Below are positions 54,454 through 63,446 of a stretch of DNA of 64,000 bases, piece after piece. The notes below the pieces were generated by a model, which ran no database searches, was not told the DNA's origin, and saw nothing but the letters and a program-made list of their open reading frames with translations. Origin of the DNA: Rhizobium terrae (GTDB lineage: Bacteria > Pseudomonadota > Alphaproteobacteria > Rhizobiales > Rhizobiaceae); assembly GCF_003425685.1 (NCBI RefSeq), contig NZ_QJKM01000001.1, positions 240,920 through 304,919 of the forward strand, written 5' to 3'. Position 1 is the first letter of the stretch. Every line of letters starts with the position of its first letter. The translations under genes and the position numbers were made by a program.

Positions 54454-55467
54454 ATGAAGATCGACAAATTGAAGGCGATGGCGGGGCTTGTCCATCGCCG
54501 GGGCGCATTGACGGCTTCCGTTGCCGTCGCGTTGGCGCTCGCCCTGCCGGGCACTGCGGCAGCTCAGGAGAAGTACCCCTCGCGCGACATCACGCTCGTA
54601 CTGCCCTTCGGCCCGGGAGGCATTGCCGATATCACCGCCCGCGTGGTGGCGGAATCGCTTGGCAAGAAGCTCGGGCGGCAGATCGTCATCATGAACCAGC
54701 CGGGCGCCGGCGGCGCGACCGCAGCACGCGCGGCGCTCAATGCGGAAGCCGATGGCTACACGCTGGCGCTTCTCTCGAACGGCACGGCAATCAGCGTGCC
54801 GTTGTTCAAGAACCTGCAGTTCGACCCCGTCAAGGACTTCGTGCCGGTATCGAGCCTCGCCTATTTCGACTTCGTGTTCGTCACCAAGGCGAATGGCAAG
54901 TTCAACGCGTTGAAGGATGTCCTGGAAGCGGCCAAAGCCAAGCCGGGCGCATTGAATGTGGGCACGATCAATGTCGGCAGCAGCCAGAACCTGGCTGCCG
55001 AACTCTTCAAGTCGGCATCCGGCGTGGATTTCACGATCGTTCCCTATAAGGCGACGCCGGATCTTCAAGTCGCGCTGCTCGGGGGTGAGCTGGACGTCAT
55101 CGTCGACAGCCAGACTGCCCTGAAGGCTGCCTTGCAGCAGAACCAGGCAATCGCCATCGCCTCGTCCGGTCCGGTCCGCTCCAGCCTGCTGCCAAATGTG
55201 CCGACTGCGGCCGAGCAAGGCGTCAAGGATTTCGACGTCACGTCGTGGAATGCGATCTTTGCGCCGAAAGGCACGCCGCCGGAAGCGGTGAAGGTGCTGA
55301 ACGCCGCTCTCGTCGAGGTTCTCGCCGATCCGGCATTGCAGAAGCGCTTCGCCGATCTCGGTGTCGAGGCCCGGTCCAGCACGCCTCAGGAAATCGGCAA
55401 GCGCCTTTCCGACGATATCGCCAAATGGTCGGCAGTGATTCAGAAGGCCGGCATTCCCAAGCAATGA
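54454..55467 (+). CDS. tripartite tricarboxylate transporter-type binding protein (TctC/Bug family)
   Basis: 337-residue periplasmic protein with a signal peptide ending near AAAQ. The Bug pattern is clear: YPSRDITLVLPFGPGGIADITARVVAESL, VIMNQPGAGG and VPTAAEQGVKDFDVTSWNAIFAPKGTP, given in part. GGAGGAGG lies 5 bases before the start. The TctA and TctB membrane genes are absent, so this is a solitary binding protein, as is common for the family. Carboxylate ligand likely. Confidence 0.9.
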   Translation: MKIDKLKAMAGLVHRRGALTASVAVALALALPGTAAAQEKYPSRDITLVLPFGPGGIADITARVVAESLGKKLGRQIVIMNQPGAGGATAARAALNAEADGYTLALLSNGTAISVPLFKNLQFDPVKDFVPVSSLAYFDFVFVTKANGKFNALKDVLEAAKAKPGALNVGTINVGSSQNLAAELFKSASGVDFTIVPYKATPDLQVALLGGELDVIVDSQTALKAALQQNQAIAIASSGPVRSSLLPNVPTAAEQGVKDFDVTSWNAIFAPKGTPPEAVKVLNAALVEVLADPALQKRFADLGVEARSSTPQEIGKRLSDDIAKWSAVIQKAGIPKQ

Positions 55468-55553
55468 GCCGGATGAATTCGCGCGTTCGCGGGGCTGGCA
55501 CAGGCTGACCGGCGCGCCCCTTGTCTCCGTCAGGGCGGCGATCCGAGTCATTG

Positions 55554-55587
55554 AATAGCCCCGTCCCATGGAACGGGGCTATTTTTC
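55554..55587 (+). terminator. rho-independent terminator between convergent genes
   Basis: AATAGCCCCGT (55554-55564) pairs with ACGGGGCTATT (55573-55583) around CCCATGGA, followed by TTT. It ends the TctC unit and lies at the 3' end of the HU gene, so it may work both ways. Confidence 0.9.
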
Positions 55588-55591
55588 CTCA

Positions 55592-55870
55592 TCACTTGTT
55601 CAGCGCGTCCTTCAGGGCCTTGGCAGGCGTGAAAGTGAGCTTCTTTGCAGCTGCTACCTTGATGGTCGCGCCGGTCGCCGGATTGCGTGCTTCGCGCTCC
55701 GGCGTATCCTTGACCTTGAACTTGCCGAAGCCCGGAATGGACGTTTCGGCGCCCGAGGTCGCAGCCCCGGTGATCGCCGCAAACACGGCTTCGACGATAG
55801 CTTTGCCCTGCGCCTTGGTCAGGCTGTGATCGGCTGCAATCTTGTCTGCGATTTCATTGGTGGTAGTCAT
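55592..55870 (-). CDS. HU-family DNA-binding protein
   Basis: 92 residues, the normal length of HU. IADKIAADHSLTKAQGKAIVEAVFAAI is the dimerisation helix pair, IPGFGKFKVKDTPEREARNPATGATIKV the beta arms with the DNA-intercalating Pro (RNPATG), and the C-terminus KALKDALNK; each is quoted as a short representative of a longer segment. AGGAACGG precedes the start. It bends and compacts DNA; a second-replicon copy of a chromosomal hup is likely. Confidence 0.93.
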   Translation of the reverse strand: MTTTNEIADKIAADHSLTKAQGKAIVEAVFAAITGAATSGAETSIPGFGKFKVKDTPEREARNPATGATIKVAAAKKLTFTPAKALKDALNK

Positions 55871-55929
55871 GACCGTTCCTCGTTGAACACAAGGAATCCT
55901 TTCACCGGAAAACCCCGCTGTCACGGCGT

Positions 55930-56214
55930 TTAACTATCGGAAAGGGCCTGTTTGCCGGCCTTTCCACAATTTCCCACCGGTTTATAGCCTTTTTGATGCT
56001 TTCGTCGCGCCAACTTCAGGAAATGTGCCGCAGCCTCCTGTTCGCTCGCGAAGACTTCGCTTTTTTCTCCACCACGCTTGCCGATCCTTCCCCAGCAACG
56101 CATGAGCACGATTTCGCCGAACAATGTCGGCTGTATGGAAAGCATGTAGTAACGCGCCATGTTTCTGGCATTGTCGATACGCCGGGCGTAGAAGTGATAG
56201 GGGTCATCAGCCAT
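55930..56214 (-). CDS. WGR-domain protein
   Basis: 94 residues, almost all one WGR domain (about 12-80) with CWGRIGKRGG and the Lys-rich KLARRKHQKGYKPV end. WGR domains bind nucleic acid ends in PARP-like proteins; alone, as here, the role is unknown. GGAG precedes the ATG. It lies just upstream of HU in the same direction, which may be meaningful since both bind DNA, or chance. Confidence 0.82.
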   Translation of the reverse strand: MADDPYHFYARRIDNARNMARYYMLSIQPTLFGEIVLMRCWGRIGKRGGEKSEVFASEQEAAAHFLKLARRKHQKGYKPVGNCGKAGKQALSDS

Positions 56215-56384
56215 GGAGATATCGTCTCCGGATGCCCCCGGCATGTCCAACGAGAGTTTTGAATCGATTGGAGGCCTTCGATTCACGGAGGTGATGGATT
56301 GCTGCGGTAACGGATTAGTTGGGCAGCACTGGAATTTGCCGGGAGGAGGGGTTAGACCGCCTTTCGGCAAGAGACGGACGAACG

Positions 56385-56606
56385 ATGGAAGATACAATCA
56401 AGATCGACAACAGGGGTGATTTCGGGCTCTGGGCAATCGAGATCGCCAAACAGATCGTCAGCGACCAGGGTTTCGAACTGGCCAAGGCCGCCCGGGACGG
56501 CACGGAGGATGACCTGCGTGCCGCAGGAAATGCCCTTGGCCAAGCGATCACCAAAGCGCTGATGGAAGTTTACGACGGCCTGCTGGAAGGAATATCCGAG
56601 GACTAG
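56385..56606 (+). CDS. small hypothetical protein
   Basis: 73 residues, acidic, mostly helical in appearance (IDNRGDFGLWAIEIAKQIVSDQGFELAKAARDG in shortened form, ending EGISED). No family recognised. It is divergent from the WGR gene. The start is the first ATG with a nearby purine-rich stretch. Confidence 0.5.
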   Translation: MEDTIKIDNRGDFGLWAIEIAKQIVSDQGFELAKAARDGTEDDLRAAGNALGQAITKALMEVYDGLLEGISED

Positions 56607-56803
56607 CCGCGGTTTCTGGTTCGGAGTCGCGGTCATCTTGGTGATGGCGGTACCTACTATGATTTCAGAAGTAATCCGACCGCTGTTGATGCAAGGCGTT
56701 TGGCGAGCTTTCCGTCCTCGGAACCAGACGGCTGGCCTTGTTTGCTCTGGTTGCGAATTTCAGAACTGCATATGACGCGGTTATCCGGGCCTGCCGTTCC
56801 CGA

Positions 56804-57292
56804 TCATAATTTCGCTAATCCAAAGGACGCAAACGCCAAGGATATTCCTGAAGCCATCGCTCTTACATGGTTCCAGAACTGCCATCGTTGCGAATAATCC
56901 TGCCAGATAATCCGTGCGGTCTCGACGTCGTGGGGAACGGTCGTCGCAGCCAGAGCTTCGTTCATCGGTACGTTCACCGTCATCGTGAGCAACAGTCCGA
57001 AGACCAGATAGACGACCGCCGCTGCAGCGAACCAGCACGCGGGCACATTGTAGCCGCGGAAATATGCGGCAGCCGCAGTGACGCCGAGGACAACCGGCGT
57101 CAGAAAGAATGCCGGAAAGAACACGACGTTGCGGACAGAAGCATTCATCGCTTGCATGGCCGCGATCGCCACGCGGGAATCTGCTCGGTCGAGCCCCCAC
57201 ATCGTGGAACAGACCCAGGCGTAGAAAAACCCGAAAATTGCCCCGCAAAAAACGATCGACGTCGTGGACAGTCCTAAAAGGATCCTCGGCAT
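56804..57292 (-). CDS. DUF1772 (anthrone oxygenase-like) membrane protein
   Basis: 162 residues with four hydrophobic segments (about 5-27, 53-75, 83-105, 140-160). GLDRADSRVAIAAMQAMNASVRN, PMNEAL and ARIIWQDYSQRWQFWNHVR (shortened) are the DUF1772 pattern. It is divergent from a TetR gene, which probably represses it. Function of bacterial members is poorly known. Confidence 0.82.
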   Translation of the reverse strand: MPRILLGLSTTSIVFCGAIFGFFYAWVCSTMWGLDRADSRVAIAAMQAMNASVRNVVFFPAFFLTPVVLGVTAAAAYFRGYNVPACWFAAAAVVYLVFGLLLTMTVNVPMNEALAATTVPHDVETARIIWQDYSQRWQFWNHVRAMASGISLAFASFGLAKL

Positions 57293-57379
57293 TCCATTTC
57301 CCCATAGCCGTATTGATGTGTACGCCTTGATATAGACGTATAAGCGTGTACGGTTTCTGTCAAGACGTTGAGGGTTTCG

Positions 57380-57979
57380 ATGCGGAAAGACATTAGGGCG
57401 GAGCGTCACGTGGAGATCGAGAAGGTGGCCTACAAGCTTTTGGACGAGCGAGGCTATCGTGGGACGTCCATGCTTGGCATTGCCAAAGCGGCAAAAGCGT
57501 CCAACGAAACCCTCTATCGCTGGTACGGCGACAAGAACGGTCTCTTCAAGACAATGATCGAAAGCAACGCCCGAGAGACAAAGGTGGCGCTCGCTGCGGC
57601 TGTGAGAGACGATGCCGATCCTCTGGCAACCCTCGAGCATGTGGCTCCGATCCTGCTCTCGATGCTGCTTGGCGAGAAAGCGATATCCTTGAACAGGGCT
57701 GCTGCTTCAGACGAAAGTGGTGAACTAGGCACGATGATTGCTGCCGGTGGCCGTGATTGCATGTTTCCGCTGATCGAGAAATTGATCGCACGCGGCCTCG
57801 CAACAGGCGTTCTGGCAGCGCCATCGGCGAGGCTGGCAACGGAATGGTTTCTCGGCCTGCTAATCGGCGATCTTCAGACCAGGCGGGTCATAGGAACTCT
57901 GCCCCTGCCTTCCGACGAGGATATCCGCTCAAGAGCCACCGCCGCGGCCAGCGCATTCAGAAAGCTTTGCGGCACGTAG
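57380..57979 (+). CDS. TetR family transcriptional regulator
   Basis: 199 residues. The helix-turn-helix is IEKVAYKLLDERGYRGTSMLGIAKAAKASNETLYRWYGDKNGLF, quoted as GIAKAAKASNETLYRWYGDK. The C-terminal part is the TetR_C AefR-like type. GAGGG lies 7 bases before the ATG. The 87-base gap to the divergent DUF1772 gene has GTGTACG and CGTGTACG half-sites about 30 bases apart that could be its operator. Confidence 0.87.
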   Translation: MRKDIRAERHVEIEKVAYKLLDERGYRGTSMLGIAKAAKASNETLYRWYGDKNGLFKTMIESNARETKVALAAAVRDDADPLATLEHVAPILLSMLLGEKAISLNRAAASDESGELGTMIAAGGRDCMFPLIEKLIARGLATGVLAAPSARLATEWFLGLLIGDLQTRRVIGTLPLPSDEDIRSRATAAASAFRKLCGT

Positions 57980-58446
57980 GTCGTATTCGGCATGCAAAAT
58001 TGGCTCTTCTCCGTTCGGCACGATTGCGTCGTTCATCCAGATCGATATGGGAGGAGGTGCGTTCCATTGCGTCTTCCTTGCGAGTGGCAACCCGCTGGTA
58101 TCATTCGCAAGTCGCACTTCATTCTTGAACCCACCCCTCTACACACAAAAATCAGATAATATAGCTTATGGAACTGGGGATCGCGCTGGAAACGCTGAGG
58201 TCGGGTGCAAATTTTGAAGCGGCCCGAATGCAGAACTTCCGCCAAAACCAATTGTCCGATTCATTTGATCCAGCGCAAAGAGGCGAGATGCCCTCCCTCG
58301 TAATCATGACAATGTTAGTCATGATTTTGCCGCTACGACCAACCGTCTGGAGCGGCCCTTGCCATCGTACCCGTCGCGATCTGGCGACCGCCACAGGCTG
58401 CGTCATGTCATCGCGCAGGTCGATTTCTCTAGAAGGAGGGAAACAA
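57980..58446. other. intergenic, regulatory region of the NitT/nnrS operon
   Basis: No gene is supported. The notable element is the inverted repeat at 58302-58326, about 120 bases before the first gene. Confidence 0.6.
58302..58326. promoter_or_regulatory. inverted repeat AATCATGAC-N7-GTCATGATT with TGA-N6-TAGTCAT motif
   Basis: Perfect 9-base arms with spacer AATGTTA. It contains TGA-N6-TAGTCAT at 58307-58322, shared with the sites at 34763 and 44036. It probably controls the ABC-nnrS-iron importer genes; the binder could be an iron or NO sensor of the Rrf2 group, by inference. Confidence 0.6.
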
Positions 58447-59487
58447 GTGAACCGAAGCATCATTTTGGATCGGGGTTCAAAGGCGGCGGAATCGCCCTCT
58501 TCCCGGCCGGGATTGACCCGTCGTGCGCTCTGCGTTGGTCTGGCCGGAGGGCTTGCGCTGCCGTTCATCGGCAAGGCCCGGGCCGCCGCCATTTCCGATT
58601 TGCAGCTGTTCGGGCCTCCGGCCGGGCCTTCCGTCACGCTTGCCTATGCCGCAGGCGCGGGCTTTCTGAACGGGATCGCCGACAAAGTGTCGTTCAAGGT
58701 CTGGCGGACGCCGGATGAAATGCGGGCCGGCCTGACGTCCCGGACCATGCATGCCGTGGTCATGCCGGTGACGGCTGCTGCCAATCTTCACACCAAAGGC
58801 CTCGGGTTGAAGCTCGCAAACGTCATGACGAACGGGCTTCTCTACGTGATTTCCAGCAATCCCGCGGTTCGCCAGTTTTCCGATTTGAAGGGACGGAAGG
58901 TCACCGTGCCGTTCGCCAACGACACGCCGGAACTGGTCTTCGACGCGGTCCTCGCCCATTACGGCATGAGGGCGGGAACCGATGTGGCAGTGGATCGGGC
59001 CGGCACGCCGACCGAGACCATTCAGATGCTGCTTGCGGGACGTATCGATCTCGCCATCGTTCCGGAACCCGCCGCCACGGCCGCAATCCTCAAGGCGGCT
59101 GCCGGTGGCAAGACGATCCATCGTGCAATCGATATGCAGGCCGAATGGGGCAAGGTTACCGGCCTCGGTCCTCTCATGCCGCAAGCCGGCCTCGCCTTCA
59201 GCCAAACGTTTCTCGACGAATATCCGGACAAGGTCGAGCCATTGCTCCTGGCTATCGAAAAAGCGGCGGCAGCGGTGATCGCCCATCCGGCCGAAGCAGC
59301 AAAGCACGCTGCCCCCGCCCTGGAGCTTCCCCCGCAAGTGATCGAGAAGTCGATCCCCTATGCCAATCTCGTCGCCACTCGGGCGCGCAGCGCACGTCCG
59401 GAACTGGAGGCCCTCTACAAGGCAATCAGCGCCGCCAATCCGCAGATGATAGGCGGCCGTATGCCGGCAGAAACGCTGTACCTGTAG
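58447..59487 (+). CDS. ABC transporter substrate-binding protein, NitT/TauT type
   Basis: 346 residues starting at GTG after GGAGGG. The N-terminus has a twin-arginine-like signal (LTRRALCVGLAGGLALPF). The family pattern is SDLKGRKVTVPFANDTPELVFDAVL, the Asp in RIDLAIVPEPAATAAI and a C-terminal AHPAEAAKHAAP helix, quoted in part. The proteins bind nitrate, sulfonates, thiamine precursors or similar; here the link with nnrS suggests a ligand tied to metal or nitrogen-oxide metabolism. First of four genes with overlaps or short gaps. Confidence 0.86.
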   Translation: MNRSIILDRGSKAAESPSSRPGLTRRALCVGLAGGLALPFIGKARAAAISDLQLFGPPAGPSVTLAYAAGAGFLNGIADKVSFKVWRTPDEMRAGLTSRTMHAVVMPVTAAANLHTKGLGLKLANVMTNGLLYVISSNPAVRQFSDLKGRKVTVPFANDTPELVFDAVLAHYGMRAGTDVAVDRAGTPTETIQMLLAGRIDLAIVPEPAATAAILKAAAGGKTIHRAIDMQAEWGKVTGLGPLMPQAGLAFSQTFLDEYPDKVEPLLLAIEKAAAAVIAHPAEAAKHAAPALELPPQVIEKSIPYANLVATRARSARPELEALYKAISAANPQMIGGRMPAETLYL

Positions 59488-59500
59488 GCTGGCGGTGTCG

Positions 59501-60304
59501 ATGGCAACCGCGCGCCTGGCGAGAACGGGTCGTTTCGTGTGGTCCGGATGGGCAGGTCTCGCCGGCCTTTCCGTATTTGCAGCAGTCTGGCAGGCGGGGC
59601 ACGAGGCATACGGCAGCTTCATCCTGCCGGCGCCGGCCGAAACCTTCGCCAGCGTGGTCGCGCTCCTGGCGGAGCCGGAAAGCTGGCGGATCGTTTGGGC
59701 GACAGCAGGACGTGCCCTTCTCGGTTTCGGCATTGCGGCAGGCATCGGAACTATGGCGGGAACATTGGCTGGTTATCATCCCGCCATCATGCGGCTGGCG
59801 CGTCCGCAAATCACGCTGATGCTTGGCGTGCCGCCCATCGCCTGGATCGTCCTGCTGATGATCTGGTTCGGCAACGGCGTCGGGACGGTTTCCGCCACGG
59901 CTGCCGTCGCCTGTCTGCCGATCGTCTTCATTGCGGCGGCGGAAGGCATTGCGACACGAGATCGAGGCCTTGACGACATGGCTCGCGCCGCGGGTCTCGG
60001 CCCCATCAGGCGGCTGCTTCGCATCGGGATGCGGCAGATGCTGCATACGCTCTTTCCAGCGCTCGTGATGGCGCTCGGCACTGCGTTCAAGGCATCCATA
60101 ATGGCCGAGCTGCTGGCCAACGCGGGCGGGGTCGGGGAGGAATTGGCAGTCGCACGCGCCAATCTGGACGTGTCTCTAGCTCTCGCCTGGATACTGCTTT
60201 CCGTCACCGCGCTGATTACCGTCGAATATGGCCTCCTTCAGCCGTTGAGAGCGGAGATCGAGACGTGGCGCGAAGCGGCCCGGCCATGGGGAGTAAGGCG
60301 ATGA
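59501..60304 (+). CDS. ABC transporter permease, NitT/TauT type
   Basis: 267-residue inner-membrane permease with about six membrane segments; the EAA loop reads AAAEGIATRDRGLDDMARAAGLG. GTG two codons earlier is an alternative start. It overlaps the ATPase gene by 4 bases. Confidence 0.9.
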   Translation: MATARLARTGRFVWSGWAGLAGLSVFAAVWQAGHEAYGSFILPAPAETFASVVALLAEPESWRIVWATAGRALLGFGIAAGIGTMAGTLAGYHPAIMRLARPQITLMLGVPPIAWIVLLMIWFGNGVGTVSATAAVACLPIVFIAAAEGIATRDRGLDDMARAAGLGPIRRLLRIGMRQMLHTLFPALVMALGTAFKASIMAELLANAGGVGEELAVARANLDVSLALAWILLSVTALITVEYGLLQPLRAEIETWREAARPWGVRR

Positions 60305-61050
60305 CGCTGCTGCAGCTAGATAAGGTCGGCCACGCCTTCCTCGGTCGAACAGTGCTCGAGCGAATCGATCTGGGGATCTCGGCTGGAGAGCTCGTCGCCC
60401 TGGTGGGACCGTCCGGATCGGGAAAGAGCACGCTGGCTCATATCGCAGCAGGCCTTGTCGAACCACGGATGGGACGGGTAAACCGCAGATACCGACGACA
60501 CGCGGTGATCTTTCAGGAACCGCGTCTTCTTCCGTGGAAGCGCACAGCCGACAACATCGGGCTGGGCCTTGCCGGCCAGCGCGTCGGCGGCGATGCCCGT
60601 CGGCGAAAACTGCATGCCGTTGCTTCCCGCGTTGCGCTCGAATACGGCGATCTGGAGAAATTCCCGGCGCAACTGTCGGGCGGAATGCGCCAGCGGGCGG
60701 CGATCGCACGTGCGCTCATCGCCGAACCGGACTTCATCTTCTTCGACGAACCCTTTTCGGCGCTTGATGTCGCGCTCAAACGGCGGATGCAAGACATCGT
60801 CGTCGACACCGTCGCGCATTCAGGCCTCTCCGGATTGTTCATCACCCATGACCTCTCGGAAGCCGTCCGGATCGCGCATCGCATTCTCGTCCTCGATCGC
60901 AATGGCCGTGGCATCGCCGGCAGCCGCATCGTGCCTTCTCGACCGGGAGAGCGGGACGACCGTTTCGTGTTCGAAACATCCGTAGAATTCCTTGCCGGCG
61001 ATCGCCTGTTCGCCCATGTCAATGACTGCGACGAGCGGAGCCTTCCGTGA
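60301..61050 (+). CDS. ABC transporter ATPase, NitT/TauT type
   Basis: 249 residues. Walker A GPSGSGKST (36-44), signature LSGGMRQRAAIARAL, Walker B FIFFDEPFSALD and switch His ITHDLSEA. Overlaps the permease before it and nnrS after it by 4 bases each, so nnrS is translated with the transporter. Confidence 0.91.
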   Translation: MTLLQLDKVGHAFLGRTVLERIDLGISAGELVALVGPSGSGKSTLAHIAAGLVEPRMGRVNRRYRRHAVIFQEPRLLPWKRTADNIGLGLAGQRVGGDARRRKLHAVASRVALEYGDLEKFPAQLSGGMRQRAAIARALIAEPDFIFFDEPFSALDVALKRRMQDIVVDTVAHSGLSGLFITHDLSEAVRIAHRILVLDRNGRGIAGSRIVPSRPGERDDRFVFETSVEFLAGDRLFAHVNDCDERSLP

Positions 61051-62267
61051 CGTCCGACCTGTCTTCTGTTCATGCGCCCCGGCGCACCTGGCTTGCTGCG
61101 GCCTCGCACGAGGGGCTCCGGCTGTTCTTTCCGCTTGCCGCATTTCATGCGGCGCTGTGGCCGCTGCTCTGGGTCATGCTCTGGAAGTTCGATCTCCCGT
61201 TTTCCGGCGGAGCGGTTCCAGCACACTGGCATGCCCACGAGATGATCGTCGGCTCGTACGGTGCAGCCCTGATAGGCTTTCTCACATCGGCGCTTCCCGA
61301 ATGGACCGATACGCCTCGTCTTCATGGCCGACCGCTTATCCTCCTCGCCTTCTTGTGGAGCGTGGGGCGGATATCCGGCCTCTTGGGCGCTCCGGCGATG
61401 ATTCCGATCGGAGCGCTTGCGGATCAGGCATGGTTCGCCTTTTTGATCGCATACCTGATCTTCCTGTCATGGCGCCGCCGGACCACTGGACTGACGGGCT
61501 TCATCGCCTTCCTTGCCGTTTTGGCCGCCGCCGGCGGGATGCTTCGCTTCAGCCTGTTCCAAAACGACTTCGATCTCGGAGAACGCGCGGTCTGGATGGC
61601 GACATTGGCCTTTCTCGGCCTGCTCGGTCTTGCTCTGGCGCGCATCACCGTGCCCGTGACGAACCTGATCCTGGACCCGAGCGAAGCCACGTCACCGTTT
61701 CGGCCCCACCCCGGCCGCGTGAACCTTGCCCCAGGACTGGTAGGACTTCTGTTGGCGGCATATCTGTGCGGGGCAACTGAAACAGTGAGGGGTTACCTGA
61801 TGCTTGCCGCAGGCGCCGCCTTCCTGGATCGCGTGGCGGACGGTTTCGTCGGCAGGGAAACCGCTCGAATCGAGATTGCCGCTCTGTGGATATCCAGCGG
61901 CCTTGCAGGTATCGGCCTTCTGTTCGGCGGCCTGTCGTGGATCGGCCTGCCGTTCTCCCTCATCGGCTGTCTGCACCTCATGCTGATGGGTGGACTGGGG
62001 ATTGGGATCCTCGCCGTATTTTCGATCGCAGGCCTGCTTCATACGAGTCGGCCGCTGATATTTTCGCCGCGAACGAAACTCGCTTTTCTGTTCATGCTGG
62101 TCGCTATTTTCCTGCGAACATTCCCGGAATTCTTTCCAGATGTTCTTCCGTCCAGCGTTCCGCACGGAGTGACCGCCGCCTTCTGGACCGGATCGCTCAT
62201 GCTTTGGCTGGCGGCCTACCTTCCTCTGCTATGGTCTCCCAAGACCCTCGACGGCCAAAGCTGCTGA
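61047..62267 (+). CDS. nnrS: NnrS family membrane protein
   Basis: 406-residue inner-membrane protein with about twelve hydrophobic segments. FFPLAAFHAALWPLLWV, the HWHAHEMIVG motif with likely haem/copper-binding His residues, and SALPEWTDTP are the NnrS signature. Studied members bind haem and copper and protect against nitric oxide effects on iron chemistry. Coupling by overlap to a NitT/TauT importer, and followed by an iron-siderophore importer, is unusual for denitrification loci; no nitrite or NO reductase genes are here. Confidence 0.9.
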   Translation: MTSDLSSVHAPRRTWLAAASHEGLRLFFPLAAFHAALWPLLWVMLWKFDLPFSGGAVPAHWHAHEMIVGSYGAALIGFLTSALPEWTDTPRLHGRPLILLAFLWSVGRISGLLGAPAMIPIGALADQAWFAFLIAYLIFLSWRRRTTGLTGFIAFLAVLAAAGGMLRFSLFQNDFDLGERAVWMATLAFLGLLGLALARITVPVTNLILDPSEATSPFRPHPGRVNLAPGLVGLLLAAYLCGATETVRGYLMLAAGAAFLDRVADGFVGRETARIEIAALWISSGLAGIGLLFGGLSWIGLPFSLIGCLHLMLMGGLGIGILAVFSIAGLLHTSRPLIFSPRTKLAFLFMLVAIFLRTFPEFFPDVLPSSVPHGVTAAFWTGSLMLWLAAYLPLLWSPKTLDGQSC

Positions 62268-62423
62268 ACGCAGGGCAATGCAGGTTTGCCCACAGCCATC
62301 TTCGACGAGCGCGACGGGATGATGATCGCAGGAAATACTTGACAAGTGCAGTCTTGTTCAAAGAGGTCGTCCACGTTATAGGCGCTGCACCACGAATGAA
62401 ACTCTATTATCAGGAACGTCAAA

Positions 62424-63446
62424 GTGTCTGCCTTCAGACCTCTTCTTGTCGCCGGCCTCTCAGCCGCGCTTAGTTTTGCTGCAGCCCAAGCTTCAGCGGC
62501 GCCGACGCAATATCCGCTCACGCTCGACAATTGCGGCGCCAAGGTTACCATCAACAAGGCACCGCAGCGGGCGATCGGGCTTGGTCAGAACAGCGCCGAG
62601 ATCATGCTGCTGCTCGGCCTCGAGGATAAGATGGCGGGCACCGCTTTCTGGCCGAGCAAGGTTCTGCCGCAGCTGGCCGAAGCCAATGCGAAGGTTAAGC
62701 TCCTGACCGTCGAATTCCCGACTTTCGAATCGATCCTGGCGCAGAACCCGGATTTCGTCGCCGCAGCACTTCCGAGCCTAATCGGCCCGACCAGCAAGGT
62801 CGCAAGGCGCGAGGATTTCGATAAGGTCGGTATTCCGAGCTACATTTCGCCCAGCACCTGCCTCAGCACCGAGAAGGCAAAGGATCAATATGGCAGTCGT
62901 GACCAGTTGTGGAGCATGGATCTGCTCTACAAGGAAATCGACGAGCTGTCGCAGATCTTCGACGTCGCCGACCGCGGCCAGGTTCTGATCTCCGACTTCA
63001 AGAAGCGGGAAGCGGCATTGCGCGCCGGCGTGTCTAAGGACGGGAAGAAGCTCTCCTACGTCTTCTGGTTCTCCAGCCCGTCCCCAACCGCCGATGCCTA
63101 TCTCGGCGGGAAGAATGGCGCATCGGGCTTTATCGCCGATCTTCTCGGCGGCAGGAATGCGATCACCGCCGAGGCGGAATGGCCGACGCTTGGCTGGGAA
63201 GGCATCATAGCCGCCGCTCCGGATGTCATCGTTGTCGCCAATCTCGACCGCAACCGCTGGGAACTCGACAAACCGGAAGCCAAGATCAAGTTCCTGAACA
63301 CGGATCCGGCCGTCAGCCAGATGCCCGCCGTCAAGAACAAGGCCATCGTCATCATGGACGGCCAAGCCATGAATCCGACGATCCGTACCGTCTACGGTGC
63401 GGAACAGGTGGCCGAACAGCTGAGGGTCCTCGGTCTGATCAAGTGA
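62424..63446 (+). CDS. iron-chelate periplasmic binding protein (FecB-like)
   Basis: 340 residues starting at GTG after AGGAACG. Signal peptide to about ASAA. YPLTLDNCGAKVTINKAPQRAIGLGQNSAEIMLLLGLED and PDFVAAALPSLI (shortened) are typical of family III iron-complex binding proteins; the INKAPQRA strand is diagnostic. The gap 62268-62423 has an imperfect inverted repeat (TTGACAAG near 62339 and CTTGTTCAA near 62354). It heads a third iron importer whose permease follows at a 4-base overlap. Confidence 0.9.
   Translation: MSAFRPLLVAGLSAALSFAAAQASAAPTQYPLTLDNCGAKVTINKAPQRAIGLGQNSAEIMLLLGLEDKMAGTAFWPSKVLPQLAEANAKVKLLTVEFPTFESILAQNPDFVAAALPSLIGPTSKVARREDFDKVGIPSYISPSTCLSTEKAKDQYGSRDQLWSMDLLYKEIDELSQIFDVADRGQVLISDFKKREAALRAGVSKDGKKLSYVFWFSSPSPTADAYLGGKNGASGFIADLLGGRNAITAEAEWPTLGWEGIIAAAPDVIVVANLDRNRWELDKPEAKIKFLNTDPAVSQMPAVKNKAIVIMDGQAMNPTIRTVYGAEQVAEQLRVLGLIK

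Noticed and set aside
57929-58117. 62-codon minus-strand frame before the NitT operon
   Set aside because: No ribosome site and no recognised family; may be a remnant but cannot be supported.
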